Below the pieces are notes generated by a model. It saw only the letters and a list, made by a program, of their open reading frames with translations. It was not told where the DNA came from and ran no database searches. The translations under genes were made by a program, and so were the position numbers. From JBBDYH01 sp040901795 (GTDB lineage: Bacteria > Planctomycetota > Planctomycetia > Pirellulales > JALHPA01), in NCBI GenBank assembly GCA_040901795.1, contig JBBDYH010000090.1, positions 48,979 to 112,978 on the forward strand: a stretch of DNA of 64,000 bases. The letters are read 5' to 3'. This document shows, in pieces, positions 34,331 to 43,638 of the stretch (the first letter of the stretch is position 1; every line of letters starts with the position of its first letter).

Positions 34331-35548
34331 TTACTTCACCAGCCGAGCGTCGAGCCAGTTGACGTGATCCAGCTCATCGCCGCGGTCGGCAAAATCGACC
34401 AACAAGCTGATGCGCTTCGCGCCGGCGAGATCGACGTTCATCGCGAGGGGCTTATCGCCGCCGCGGATTACCCCGCTCTCATATTTGAGCTGCCACTTGC
34501 CGGAACCATCGTCTACAAATGCGCGGCAGATCACGCTGCCACGACCCTCCGTCGAATCGTCGATCGCCAATTCTGCCTGCAGCGCGCGGTACTCGGCGTC
34601 GAGGTTGTACGTGATCCGTGCGGCGCTGTGCATGCCGAGCCCCTTGAGGTGCAGCCGGCTGTCGGCCGACAGCGGCCCGCCGGTTACACCGCGGTCGCGG
34701 CGATATCCCCAGGCGAGCGACAAAAATGGGATGTGGCGGTATCCGGCGTCTTCGAGATCCGAAAGATAGATCGTATCGCCGCCGACCGGTTGCAGCGCGA
34801 GGATCGCATCAGCGCTGAGGGAAACCGTGCCGCCGGCCGCCAGCTCGACCGTCACCCTCGCATCTTTGAGTACGAGCTTTTCTGCCAAAAACCGCGAGCC
34901 GTCGCGCAAACCGATCCATGTCTTGAGCGACTTCTGCTGCTCAGGGGGAATAGCCCGTCCCACGATGACCGCCGCGGCGCGCGATCGATCGACAACCAGG
35001 TCCGCCTCGGCAGTCTTCAGCGTGAGTTTGTCTTCAGCCAGACCGACCAATTCGCCGGCCAGTCGATCGCCGTTGGCAAAAAGTAGCGTGTCCTGCTCGA
35101 GACCGGCGGCCTCAATTCGCCGCTCGAGGGCTTGTGCGCTGGCCTCGTCGGCCGGCAGATCGAAGATCACCGCCGCCACGCCGGCGCGCGGCAGTTTGAC
35201 CTGGTCCAACAAGTCCGACTCGAGAATGACCTCGCGCTGGGTCATCTGGACCGAATAGCCCACGATTTCTCCGCCGCCAACGAGTCGCACTCGATGGCCG
35301 CCAACAGCTTTCGCAAATCCTCCCCAGCGGACCACCGTCCGTAGCGGAACCGTCCGCTCGCTTTGATCGTCGGCCGACTTGAATGCCCAGGTCCCCCCAG
35401 CCTCGGCAGATACAAACGCGGCGTTCGCGAGCCGCGCCTCGGTGGTGATCAACAGCGGCGGAGGCTGGGTTGGATCGGCGCCAATCGCCAATCGGGCGGT
35501 AACGATCGCCACCAAACACCAGGCCGCCGTGACAGACGATTCTCGCAT
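34331..35548 (-). CDS. Secreted NPCBM-domain protein
   Basis: 405 residues with a signal peptide of about 23 residues. The C-terminal part (about 255-405) fits the NPCBM/NEW2 carbohydrate-binding family (GLGMHSAARITYNLD, and VVRDGDxP-like turns). The middle (about 30-240) is beta-rich with repeated GDRLAGEL and DGSRFLAEKL pieces and no clear family. It starts two bases after the stop of the preceding gene, so the two are translationally coupled. It is the last gene of the nine-gene minus-strand block. The binding target is unknown. Confidence 0.75.
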   Translation of the reverse strand: MRESSVTAAWCLVAIVTARLAIGADPTQPPPLLITTEARLANAAFVSAEAGGTWAFKSADDQSERTVPLRTVVRWGGFAKAVGGHRVRLVGGGEIVGYSVQMTQREVILESDLLDQVKLPRAGVAAVIFDLPADEASAQALERRIEAAGLEQDTLLFANGDRLAGELVGLAEDKLTLKTAEADLVVDRSRAAAVIVGRAIPPEQQKSLKTWIGLRDGSRFLAEKLVLKDARVTVELAAGGTVSLSADAILALQPVGGDTIYLSDLEDAGYRHIPFLSLAWGYRRDRGVTGGPLSADSRLHLKGLGMHSAARITYNLDAEYRALQAELAIDDSTEGRGSVICRAFVDDGSGKWQLKYESGVIRGGDKPLAMNVDLAGAKRISLLVDFADRGDELDHVNWLDARLVK

Positions 35549-35550
35549 AC

Positions 35551-36621
35551 TCAGCGTTGAAAAATCGGCAAATAATTGTTAGGCATCTGCAGAATGATGC
35601 AGGCCATGGCGGTGCCATACTCGACCGCGATCGAGTCGCTCCACGAGCCGTCCTCCACCTGCCGCTTGACGAGCGCGTCGCGGATCGCCGGGTACCACTT
35701 GGCCCAGCGTTCGCCTCCGGCGTGCCACATCGCCTGCACCGCGTAGTAGTGACCATAAAAGTAATGTGTCTCGCGGCTGAACTCGTCGCCGCGAGGAATA
35801 TGCTGCATGATGTAATCAAGGCCGTTCTCGACGTGCCTTCCCTCGTAGACGCCGGCGCTGTACAGCGCCACGACACCCGCCGCCGATCGCGGGAACTGGC
35901 TCGGCCCGCCGGTCGAGAGCATGTACACGAAGCCGCCGTCGGGGTTCTGGCTGCGCTTGACGTAGTCGACGCAGCGCGTGATCGTCTCCTGCGGCACGTA
36001 CAGACCCGCGTTCCGCGCCCCGCGCAGCGCCATCACCTGGCAAATGGTCACCGACAGATCGGCGTCGTTTCGTTTCGGTTGGTACCGCCAGCCCCCTTCG
36101 TTGTTCTGCGTGTCGACGATGAGCTGGACTGCGCGGGTGAGCTTCTGGCGAATATCGCCGCGGCGCGTCATGCCGTAGCACTCGGCCAGAAACAGCGTGG
36201 CAAACCCGTGGCCATACATCGGCCCGTGACTGGGCGAGCCGGCCACCGAGATGAAGCCGCTGTCGTCCGCCTGGCTGAGAACGAAGTCGATAGCGCGGTT
36301 GATGTGCTTACCGTACGGTCCGCGGCCGGGTGTGCTGCCGGCGGCCAGGAACGCCATGCCCGCCAATCCGCAGACGCCGACATTGCGGCTATACCCACCG
36401 GAACCAAAGGACCCGTCGTCCTGTTGCCGCGCGGCGAGAAAAGCCAGACCTTTCTCGATGGCCTTGAGTGTGGCCGGCGTGAGGAGGTCGGCGGCAGTGG
36501 CTTCGGGACTTGCTTCCTCGGGGAGTTGGGCGGTCAGCGCTGCCAGCGGGCTGCCGGCCACGGCGGCGAGTGCTGCCATCGAACCACGTGCCAGGAAGCT
36601 ACGCCGATCGAACGGTGTCAT
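35551..36621 (-). CDS. Tat-exported prenyltransferase/squalene-cyclase-fold protein
   Basis: 356 residues from MTPFDRRSFL; two Met codons slightly upstream are alternatives. RRSFLARG is a twin-arginine export signal. The rest is an alpha/alpha toroid with repeats of the QxDGSFG or NxEGGWRY type (ARQQDDGSFGSG, DTQNNEGGWRYQP, RSQNPDGGFVYM, VEDGSWSDS). The catalytic DxDD motif of cyclases is not seen, so it is probably not a terpene cyclase. Planctomycetes carry many proteins of this type of unknown function. It lies in the nine-gene block, and tatC lies about 14 kb away. Confidence 0.8.
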   Translation of the reverse strand: MTPFDRRSFLARGSMAALAAVAGSPLAALTAQLPEEASPEATAADLLTPATLKAIEKGLAFLAARQQDDGSFGSGGYSRNVGVCGLAGMAFLAAGSTPGRGPYGKHINRAIDFVLSQADDSGFISVAGSPSHGPMYGHGFATLFLAECYGMTRRGDIRQKLTRAVQLIVDTQNNEGGWRYQPKRNDADLSVTICQVMALRGARNAGLYVPQETITRCVDYVKRSQNPDGGFVYMLSTGGPSQFPRSAAGVVALYSAGVYEGRHVENGLDYIMQHIPRGDEFSRETHYFYGHYYAVQAMWHAGGERWAKWYPAIRDALVKRQVEDGSWSDSIAVEYGTAMACIILQMPNNYLPIFQR

Positions 36622-36688
36622 CGCCATCCTCGTCATTGAGACTTCGTTTGGCATTCGAGTTTTGGGATTCGGGTTTTGGCATTTGTCA

Positions 36689-37435
36689 TTATCGCTCGTT
36701 CGCGTCTTCTTCGCCTAGCCGCTTGAAATACTTCTCCAGCATCAGCTCGTACTTCGGCAGGAACACATCCGTATTCACGTTCGCCAGATGTTTTCGCGCG
36801 TGCTCCGGCAAGTTGCCCCAGCTCTCTTTCATGGCATTGACGAGCGCGCCGTTCTCGCCGCGCTGGGTCTGGCGGTCACGGAGCTTGTCCGAGCTGTCGC
36901 GCGCGGTGTCGGCGGGCGCCTGGCCGACGGGACTGGAGCCGGCCTGCGAACCCTTGCCGGATTTGCCGGGCTTGGAGCCGGGCTTGCCCGCGCCCCCCTG
37001 ACATTGCTTCTTGCACTCCTGCATCAATGTCGCCAGGTCGGCGAGAATCTGTTGCTGCAACTGGCTGGTCTCGCCGTCAAGCTTTTGATCGGCCAAGCGC
37101 GATTCGACGGTCCGCATCCGACGGCCAATCGGAACCAATGGGTCGGGTGACGCACCCGGCGCTCCGACATCTTCACCACCGAGGTCGCCGCCGAGATCCC
37201 GGAGCAACTCGTCGTCGAGCGAAGATTTGCCCGTCGAGCGACTCGCCTCTTGCTTGGTGTTCGCTGCCTTGGGGGCTGGTTGATCGTCGAGCCCTTCGAG
37301 CAACTGCTCGTCGAGTGACGACGGCGCCGAGAGCTTCGATTCACCGCTGGCTTCATCGGCGGCGCGGAGATTGAATGTAGACGGCAAGATCGCGAGACAC
37401 CCCCACACGACTAAGGTCCGTCGTATTGCATTCAT
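36689..37435 (-). CDS. Small secreted protein of unknown function
   Basis: 248 residues. The start MNAIRRTLVV is supported by a strong AAGGAG seven bases upstream. A signal peptide of about 26 residues leads into a low-complexity region with two similar segments (SSLDEQLLEGLDD and SSLDDELLRDLGGD), a Gly/Lys/Ser-rich linker and a conserved-looking C-terminus (AMKESWGNLPEHARKHL, then YFKRLGEEDANER). I do not recognise a family. It starts 13 bases after the DUF4175 gene ends, so it is translated from the same message. Confidence 0.7.
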   Translation of the reverse strand: MNAIRRTLVVWGCLAILPSTFNLRAADEASGESKLSAPSSLDEQLLEGLDDQPAPKAANTKQEASRSTGKSSLDDELLRDLGGDLGGEDVGAPGASPDPLVPIGRRMRTVESRLADQKLDGETSQLQQQILADLATLMQECKKQCQGGAGKPGSKPGKSGKGSQAGSSPVGQAPADTARDSSDKLRDRQTQRGENGALVNAMKESWGNLPEHARKHLANVNTDVFLPKYELMLEKYFKRLGEEDANER

Positions 37436-37448
37436 CGTCGATCTCCTT

Positions 37449-40400
37449 TCAATTAGGCTCTCGTCCGATCTCCGCTTCTTCCCCTTTCCCACTCTCCCCG
37501 TCCCTTTCCGCCGCCGCGCGGGCCGTCATCTTGGCAACCAGTGCGGCGATCCGACCTTGCTCCTGAGCCAGCGCCGCCAACTCCCCGGCCTCCGCCTCGT
37601 TCGCTGCCCGCCCGGCGATGTGTCCCTGCAACTCTATCGTACGCCGGTTGACATCTTCTTGCATCACCGTGAGCAATTTTATCTCCGTCACGCTGTGCAC
37701 AATCGGCTTCGGCTTCGGCTGCTGTCCGGCGTTGTCGGGCTGTTTGCCGCCATCTTGGTTCTGGTTCTGGTTTGGATCGCCTGCCGCAATGTTCTGTCCC
37801 TCCTTGAGCGCTGTGAGCAGTTGCCGCAATCGCAGGAGCGCTTGCTGCTCGGCGCGCTGCACGTCGTCGCTGGTGTCTCCGGCAGCGAGGCGCTCGGCGG
37901 CGCGGTGCATTTGATCACTCGCGGACCGCACGCCAAGCTGAAAAACCTCCGCCGCGGAGACTTTTTCCGCGACCGCGTCGGCCTCGTCTTTGAGCTGCGC
38001 CTGATTGCGGGCAAGGTCCTTTAGCGACTGCGTTTGCTCCGGCCGCAGGTTCCCTGACGGGTCGCGAAGACCGGCCAGACGCCTCGTTTCAGCTAGCGCG
38101 CCCTCCTGCCGGCTGGCCAATCCGACGAGCGCGTGCTCGACCGTGGCAAGCTGTTCGTTGGCCAGATCCTGTTCGGCCTGCCGGCGTCGCGCGGCGAGCT
38201 CGCGCTGTGCTTCGTCGAGCTGCTGCTGCGCCTCGTCAGCCAGGTCAGCAGACTTGGCGCTTTCGCCTTGCTCGCCCGCCTGTGAGCCGCGCTGCATCTT
38301 GTCGCCGGCCGCAGTCATTTGCTGCGCCGCCTCTTCAGCGCGCAGCCGCTGTAACTCGCGGCCGAGGCGCTCGATCTCTTCCGCCAGCTTTTGCTGCTCC
38401 CGCATGAGCCGGGCCAGCTCGTTGCGCTTTTCGTCCTGTTCCGTCACGTCGGCGGTAGCTTGAAGTTGCTCATGCGTCTGGCGAATTCTCTTTCGTAAAC
38501 CTTGCTGCTGTTGCCGCAGCGCGGCCAGCTCCTCTTCCGCCGCACGCAGCTTCTTGACCAGTCGCGAGAGCTCCTGTTCGCGCCGACTGGAGAGAATATC
38601 GAGCAGCTCGTCGAGTTTGGCATCGATCGCCTGCTGGCGGTCGAGCGACTGGCCGAGCCGGTTGCCTGCGACAAACCGGGCGCTGTCCCGCATATCCGAG
38701 CCGATCGCCTGCCGCCGCGCGAGTTCGATCGCGTCGGCGAGCGAAACCGCCGCCAGCGGGACCGTGTCCCGGAACTTCTGCTGCATCTGCTCCATCCGCT
38801 GCTGCAGCTTATCGAACCGGCGCGCAAGCTCCGCCTGGACGCCGGTGAGCGTTTGCAGATCGGCCTGTTGCTGCGCCGTAAGGCTTTCGTAATCGCGGCC
38901 GAGCGTCGCCGGCTGGATCGTTTCCGTCCGCTGGCGGAGAGTTGCTTGCTCGCTTTGAATCTCGGCAACGTCGCGTGCGATGGCGCGATAATCGGTCCAC
39001 TCGGCCAGCTCGTCGAGCAGCTTCTCCAAGGCAGCGATGACGCCATCCTGAGCGCCAACGGCCGTGGACAGCGAGCCGGCCATGCGGGCCACGATTTCTT
39101 TCGCATCGCCCGACTCTTCTTGCAGCACAAGCTGCGAGTTCTTGACGACGGCCACCAGCTCCTGCTCGACGGTCGCCAATTCCGCTGCGTTCAGACGGCG
39201 GATCTCGTCCTGAATCTGCTCGACGCGGCGGACCATTTCGGGGTTGTCCAGACGGTTGGCGGTCAGCTCGTCGAGCAGCGCCGTCGTCTGCGCCAGCACA
39301 CCTTCGCTCGGGCTGGCCAACGAGCGGCGAATCTGCCGCTGGCTCAGCTCGGCGGTGTGCGCGCCGTCGGCGTCCTGCTTTCGCAGCTCGCCCACGCGCG
39401 TCGCCTGCGTGAGCAAGGCCTGTGTGGCGGCGCGCGTCTCCTGCTGCATCTTGAGCACGCGCGCGATCTCGGCCAGGATCCCAGACTGTCGAACTGTGAT
39501 GCGGTCCTCGAATTCGCGGGGAGTCAGCACCGCAATTCGAACCGCCTGGCTCACGCCGGTCTGCGGCCGGTAATCGGCGGCCGAGGCCGTCATGGTAAGC
39601 TGCACGCCCGGCGAAAGTCCCAGCGGACCGAGGTCCCAATCGTGCCCGATTTCGCGCGACTCTCCCCGATTATCTAGGACCTGATGGTCGGCCGGCGGCG
39701 GCGGGGCGCGATCCGGCCCCGCCTGCAGCTCCACGGTTTGCTCGCCAGCGTCGGACTGATCGGAGCGCAAATAGTGCAGCAACACGCGGTGGATCGCCAA
39801 ATCGTCGTGAACCGCCAATCTGATCGGCACAACGGCTGAAGCCGTCACATACAGCGTTCCGATCGGCCGCTCGAAGGTGACCCGCGGCGGTTCGTCGGCA
39901 ATCGCGCGGATATCCCACCGATCGTCCGAACCGCCAACCAAGAGGTCGCGATCGCCCAGCTCAATCCAATACTTGCCCGACTTATCGATGACCCACGCGT
40001 CTGGATCAGAGGCGACCAGCGCAAAGCCCAGCCCATTTTGGATCACTCGCAACGGGACCGCGGGACTGTCGTCTTGCCGGACGGCGGCGGTGGCGATTGG
40101 CCTGGTCGTCCGGCCCGCCAGCGCGACGCGCGTACCGCGCAGGGCCTCGATCCGCCGCTCCGACGTGACCCGCGGCCATCCGCTGTACTCCGGCGGATAG
40201 AGCGTCATCGCGATCGATTCGACAGCCGGAGGCTCGACGACTTCAACCTTGATCCAGTCCATCGTTTCGTCGTCACCGCCGATCGCGCGGTATTCAAACG
40301 GGCGGACCACGCTCTCTTTCCGCGCCACCAGAGCACCGCCGAGTTTCACAAACTTGTCTTGCTCCTCTTCGGCGAATTGACCCTCGACCGGATAACGGTA

Positions 40401-41081
40401 GACGATCCGCGCATCCTCGGGGGGTGTGCCGTTGTGATCGATGAGCTCCACCTCAAAGTCCTGCCCAATGGCGACACGGGTCACGGGGTTTTTGAATGCC
40501 AGGTGATACGTCCTCGGCCAGGCAGTGTCGCTCCACGGCATCGCCAGCCGCTGCAGGGCGACCAGGGCCGCGCGAGGACGGAGCGCGACAAGTAGGATCG
40601 CGACGAGCGATAGCGCGATCGCAATGGCGCAAGTGCGCACCGCGGGACGGGAGTCGAGTGCCGCGGACCAACGGAGAGTTTCGACGTCAGCGGTCGTTTG
40701 GACAACCACGGCGCGGCGCAGCTCGGCCGAGCCGGCCGTCGGTTCATCCTCGGGTTGATCCAGAAAGTCGATTGCGCTGGACAATCGGTCGGCCAGCTCC
40801 GGAAAACGCCGTTCGACGCGCCGCGCGATCGCCACGTCGCTTAGCCGCAGCGAAAGTACGGGCCACAGATATCGATAGAAAACCCAGGCTGTTACACCCA
40901 CCAAGGCGAGCGTCGACAGGATGCGTACGCCGCGGTCCTCGAAGCGGATCAAGTAATCGGTGAATCCGAGCAGCAACACGCAACCCAGCACGCCGATCAT
41001 CAGCGCAGACAAACCATACGCCACGACCAATCGGCGAATCTGCCGGCGGAGCCGAGCGATCTGGTCGCGGAGGGGATGCAT
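37449..41081 (-). CDS. DUF4175-type membrane protein with long coiled coils
   Basis: 1210 residues. Two membrane segments lie near residues 20-42 and 53-72. An extracellular region follows, then a very long helical part rich in Gln, Glu, Arg and Ala with coiled-coil character (about 520-1130), and a polar Asn/Gln linker near the end. It matches the DUF4175 family found in planctomycetes next to VWA genes. It probably forms an envelope scaffold; no enzymatic motif is visible. It belongs to the nine-gene block. Confidence 0.75.
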   Translation of the reverse strand: MHPLRDQIARLRRQIRRLVVAYGLSALMIGVLGCVLLLGFTDYLIRFEDRGVRILSTLALVGVTAWVFYRYLWPVLSLRLSDVAIARRVERRFPELADRLSSAIDFLDQPEDEPTAGSAELRRAVVVQTTADVETLRWSAALDSRPAVRTCAIAIALSLVAILLVALRPRAALVALQRLAMPWSDTAWPRTYHLAFKNPVTRVAIGQDFEVELIDHNGTPPEDARIVYRYPVEGQFAEEEQDKFVKLGGALVARKESVVRPFEYRAIGGDDETMDWIKVEVVEPPAVESIAMTLYPPEYSGWPRVTSERRIEALRGTRVALAGRTTRPIATAAVRQDDSPAVPLRVIQNGLGFALVASDPDAWVIDKSGKYWIELGDRDLLVGGSDDRWDIRAIADEPPRVTFERPIGTLYVTASAVVPIRLAVHDDLAIHRVLLHYLRSDQSDAGEQTVELQAGPDRAPPPPADHQVLDNRGESREIGHDWDLGPLGLSPGVQLTMTASAADYRPQTGVSQAVRIAVLTPREFEDRITVRQSGILAEIARVLKMQQETRAATQALLTQATRVGELRKQDADGAHTAELSQRQIRRSLASPSEGVLAQTTALLDELTANRLDNPEMVRRVEQIQDEIRRLNAAELATVEQELVAVVKNSQLVLQEESGDAKEIVARMAGSLSTAVGAQDGVIAALEKLLDELAEWTDYRAIARDVAEIQSEQATLRQRTETIQPATLGRDYESLTAQQQADLQTLTGVQAELARRFDKLQQRMEQMQQKFRDTVPLAAVSLADAIELARRQAIGSDMRDSARFVAGNRLGQSLDRQQAIDAKLDELLDILSSRREQELSRLVKKLRAAEEELAALRQQQQGLRKRIRQTHEQLQATADVTEQDEKRNELARLMREQQKLAEEIERLGRELQRLRAEEAAQQMTAAGDKMQRGSQAGEQGESAKSADLADEAQQQLDEAQRELAARRRQAEQDLANEQLATVEHALVGLASRQEGALAETRRLAGLRDPSGNLRPEQTQSLKDLARNQAQLKDEADAVAEKVSAAEVFQLGVRSASDQMHRAAERLAAGDTSDDVQRAEQQALLRLRQLLTALKEGQNIAAGDPNQNQNQDGGKQPDNAGQQPKPKPIVHSVTEIKLLTVMQEDVNRRTIELQGHIAGRAANEAEAGELAALAQEQGRIAALVAKMTARAAAERDGESGKGEEAEIGREPN

Positions 41082-41098
41082 GGGAGGGTTCAGGTGGC

Positions 41099-41247
41099 AA
41101 TGGGGAATGATTGAATGGGGAATGGGGAATGCTAATAAGCCAACGGGAGTACCGCACCGAACATTGTATCCATGAGCAAACTCCGACTGTTAGACCAGCT
41201 TGGGGTTGCACCTTCATTCCCCATTCCCCATTCGGTCATTCCCCATT
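41099..41247. repeat. Inverted repeat of a 33-base CATTCCCCATT element
   Basis: The arm at 41099-41131 and the arm at 41215-41247 are inverted copies with 31 of 33 bases matching. The left arm equals the reverse complement of 33239-33271. The element occupies the gap between two genes of the nine-gene block. Confidence 0.85.
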
Positions 41248-41250
41248 AGT

Positions 41251-43638
41251 TCACAACATTCCTTTTCGCTTTCTTAGCAGCCATTCGCATGACAACAGGC
41301 AGAGGAACGCGAGCAGCACCGGCCACTTGTTCCAAAGCGGGGCCGGCGGCAACGTTTCGATCGGCACGGGATGTCCTTCCGGCAAATCGTCAAACAGCCG
41401 ATGCGCGTTGCTGAAACGATAGAACTTGCCGCGCGTGTCCCCGGCTGCGCGCGTCAGCTCGGACAGGTCCATCTGCGATCGCTCGATCTCGCCGGCCGGG
41501 GGAAACACTTCAAAATCCACCGCAGGGTCGCCGGGCAGCGCCGGATCGACCACCCAGGCGTGATAGCGCCCCTCGGTGAGCTTGCTGGCCTGCCCCTCGA
41601 AGACGGCGGAGCTCTGTGAGGTCTGCGAGAGCGTGACCGGCCGCCGCGTTTGGCCCTGCCGCTCAAACAAGACCGTCACCTTGCGGTCGCCCGTGGGCAC
41701 CAACCGTTCGTCGATGAATCGAAGCTGGAACCGCACCGGTTCGCCGCGACGATACTTGGCCCGATCGGTGACCAGCCGCGCCGCTTTGTCGTCGCCCAGC
41801 AGCTTGGCGCGGCTCAAATAGCGGATGGCTTGCACCCAGTAGCGGCCGAAGTACTTGTCGCCGATGCGACCGCGCCAGAGATGCGTCTCGTCGGTCGTGT
41901 GAAACAACACTTTTCCGGCCCCCGCGATCTGATATACGATTACGGGCAGTTTGCGGCCTTCGGCGGTCGTGCGTGTCGGATGCTCGGCAAGAACTTGCGC
42001 GGCCGCACGAAGAGTCTGCGTCTCCAGTAGCCAGCGGATGCCCGGCAGGGTCCGCCAGATCTCGTTGGTTTCGGCCAGCGAATCGCCAAGCTGCATCTGC
42101 GGTTTGCTCAGGCCCAGCTCGGTCGGCTCGACCCGGAACTCCTGCTCGAGCGAATCCGGCGGCGGCAGCGCGGCCGTGTCCGGATCGATCGGAATCAATT
42201 CGGCCAGTGGCGTGTCGCGATAAGACACCGGCATGTGCTCCGGACCGGCGAAGAAGATGACTCCTCCTCCTCGTTCCTTCACAAAATCGACCAGGTTTGC
42301 CAACGCATCGGGTCCCAGCAGCGACGGGTTCACATCGCCAAACAGCACCACGTCGTACTCGAACAGCTCTTCGCGGCGCACCGGAAACACCGGCAGCGAG
42401 ACCTGCTCCCCTTGCCGGTTTCGCTCGACGAACTCCACATCGGCGTCCTGCTGCACATAGTGCAGCCGCACGGTCTTCTCGCGCAACAACAGTTCCTTCA
42501 AAAACCGGAACTCGTAACTCGGCCGCTCCTGCACCAAGAGCACGCGGATCGGTTCATCACGTACCCGCACAAGCTGCACGAGCCGGTTGTTGTCGTGCCG
42601 GATTTCTTCAGGCAATTGCTGGACTTCGATCGCAAACTCGTAATCCCCCACCTTGCTGGGCCGGTACGGAATCCTCAGCTTCTGCGGCTTCCCCTCGGGC
42701 GGCACCTCGGCGGTCCGTTCGACAAGCGGCTGGTCGGAGCTTTTTTCCGTAAGCGCGATCTTGACCGCCCGCTGATCGAAGCCGGCGCCGGTGAGCGTAA
42801 ACTCAAAGTTAATCACATCGTCGACGAACACCACTTCGTCCACTAAGAGATCGGCCAGTGCCAGGTCCTTGGCAGGCGCTTCGCTTCCCAGCCCCACAGT
42901 GAACACCGGCACGCCCTTGCGCCTCGCATAAGATGCCGCTTCGGTCAGCGTTTCACCCTCGGTCGTGACGCCGTCGCTCAACAGAATCACTGCGGCCGGG
43001 GGCGCGCCGCGCAGGTCATTGAGCATGCTCCGCAGCCCGTAGCCCAGGCGGGTGGATGCGCCCTGCGGTTCCGCCTCGCGGATCGCTTTCGCAATTCCGG
43101 CAACGCCGCCGGCCACGGACCGCGCCGAATCGGACACGAAGTACACGCGCAGCTTGTAGTTGTCGCTGAGGTAGCGCAGCAGGCGAGCTTTGTTCTCCAG
43201 CACCAGTGACCTGGCAAGGTTGAAGCGGGAGGCCTCGGCGTAACCCGATTTCCTGAGCCGATCGGCGATGGTATCGCGGAGTTTCGCGTCGTCGTAGCGG
43301 TCGACAATGCCCATGCTGGCCGAATCGTCAATCAGCAGAACCACGTAGGGCAGCCCCGTGCGGTGTAATGTGAGCACCCACTCGGCGATCATGAATAGCA
43401 CCAACGCAATCGCGCTCAACCGCAGCATCGCGCCCAAGGCGCGTGCCAACCGGCCGGCCGGGCCGCTCTCGAGCCAGTAGAGCGCCAAGACGAGCAACGT
43501 CACGCCGCCGGCAAACACCAGCAACACCCACGGCGCCCAGTGCCAACGGTTGGCCAGACCCCAGGCTGTACCTTCGCCAGCGGCGCTTGTGTCTACGCCG
43601 ATCAATCGTTCGAGCCAATGGGCGACAGTGCCGGTCAT
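41251..43638 (-). CDS. VWA-domain membrane protein with amidotransferase-like region
   Basis: 795 residues from MTGTVAHWLER; this ATG overlaps the previous stop (ATGA), a sign of coupling. It has N-terminal membrane segments, then a von Willebrand A domain with MIDAS DDSAS near residue 105 and ILLSDGVTTEGE. Further on are Ig-like and amidotransferase-like segments (VVLFGDVNPSLL, IFFAGPEHMP), and a last membrane helix sits near the C-terminus. Metal-dependent protein binding is inferred from the MIDAS. It is the second of two VWA genes next to MoxR. Confidence 0.82.
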   Translation of the reverse strand: MTGTVAHWLERLIGVDTSAAGEGTAWGLANRWHWAPWVLLVFAGGVTLLVLALYWLESGPAGRLARALGAMLRLSAIALVLFMIAEWVLTLHRTGLPYVVLLIDDSASMGIVDRYDDAKLRDTIADRLRKSGYAEASRFNLARSLVLENKARLLRYLSDNYKLRVYFVSDSARSVAGGVAGIAKAIREAEPQGASTRLGYGLRSMLNDLRGAPPAAVILLSDGVTTEGETLTEAASYARRKGVPVFTVGLGSEAPAKDLALADLLVDEVVFVDDVINFEFTLTGAGFDQRAVKIALTEKSSDQPLVERTAEVPPEGKPQKLRIPYRPSKVGDYEFAIEVQQLPEEIRHDNNRLVQLVRVRDEPIRVLLVQERPSYEFRFLKELLLREKTVRLHYVQQDADVEFVERNRQGEQVSLPVFPVRREELFEYDVVLFGDVNPSLLGPDALANLVDFVKERGGGVIFFAGPEHMPVSYRDTPLAELIPIDPDTAALPPPDSLEQEFRVEPTELGLSKPQMQLGDSLAETNEIWRTLPGIRWLLETQTLRAAAQVLAEHPTRTTAEGRKLPVIVYQIAGAGKVLFHTTDETHLWRGRIGDKYFGRYWVQAIRYLSRAKLLGDDKAARLVTDRAKYRRGEPVRFQLRFIDERLVPTGDRKVTVLFERQGQTRRPVTLSQTSQSSAVFEGQASKLTEGRYHAWVVDPALPGDPAVDFEVFPPAGEIERSQMDLSELTRAAGDTRGKFYRFSNAHRLFDDLPEGHPVPIETLPPAPLWNKWPVLLAFLCLLSCEWLLRKRKGML

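Noticed and set aside
35551..36621. Squalene-hopene cyclase
   Set aside because: The toroid repeats are present, but I could not find the catalytic DxDD motif. The protein is about half the length of a cyclase and has a Tat signal.
38502..39677. A 391-codon plus-strand frame opposite the DUF4175 gene
   Set aside because: It mirrors the coiled-coil region of the real gene. The Leu/Arg/Gln-rich product has no motif.
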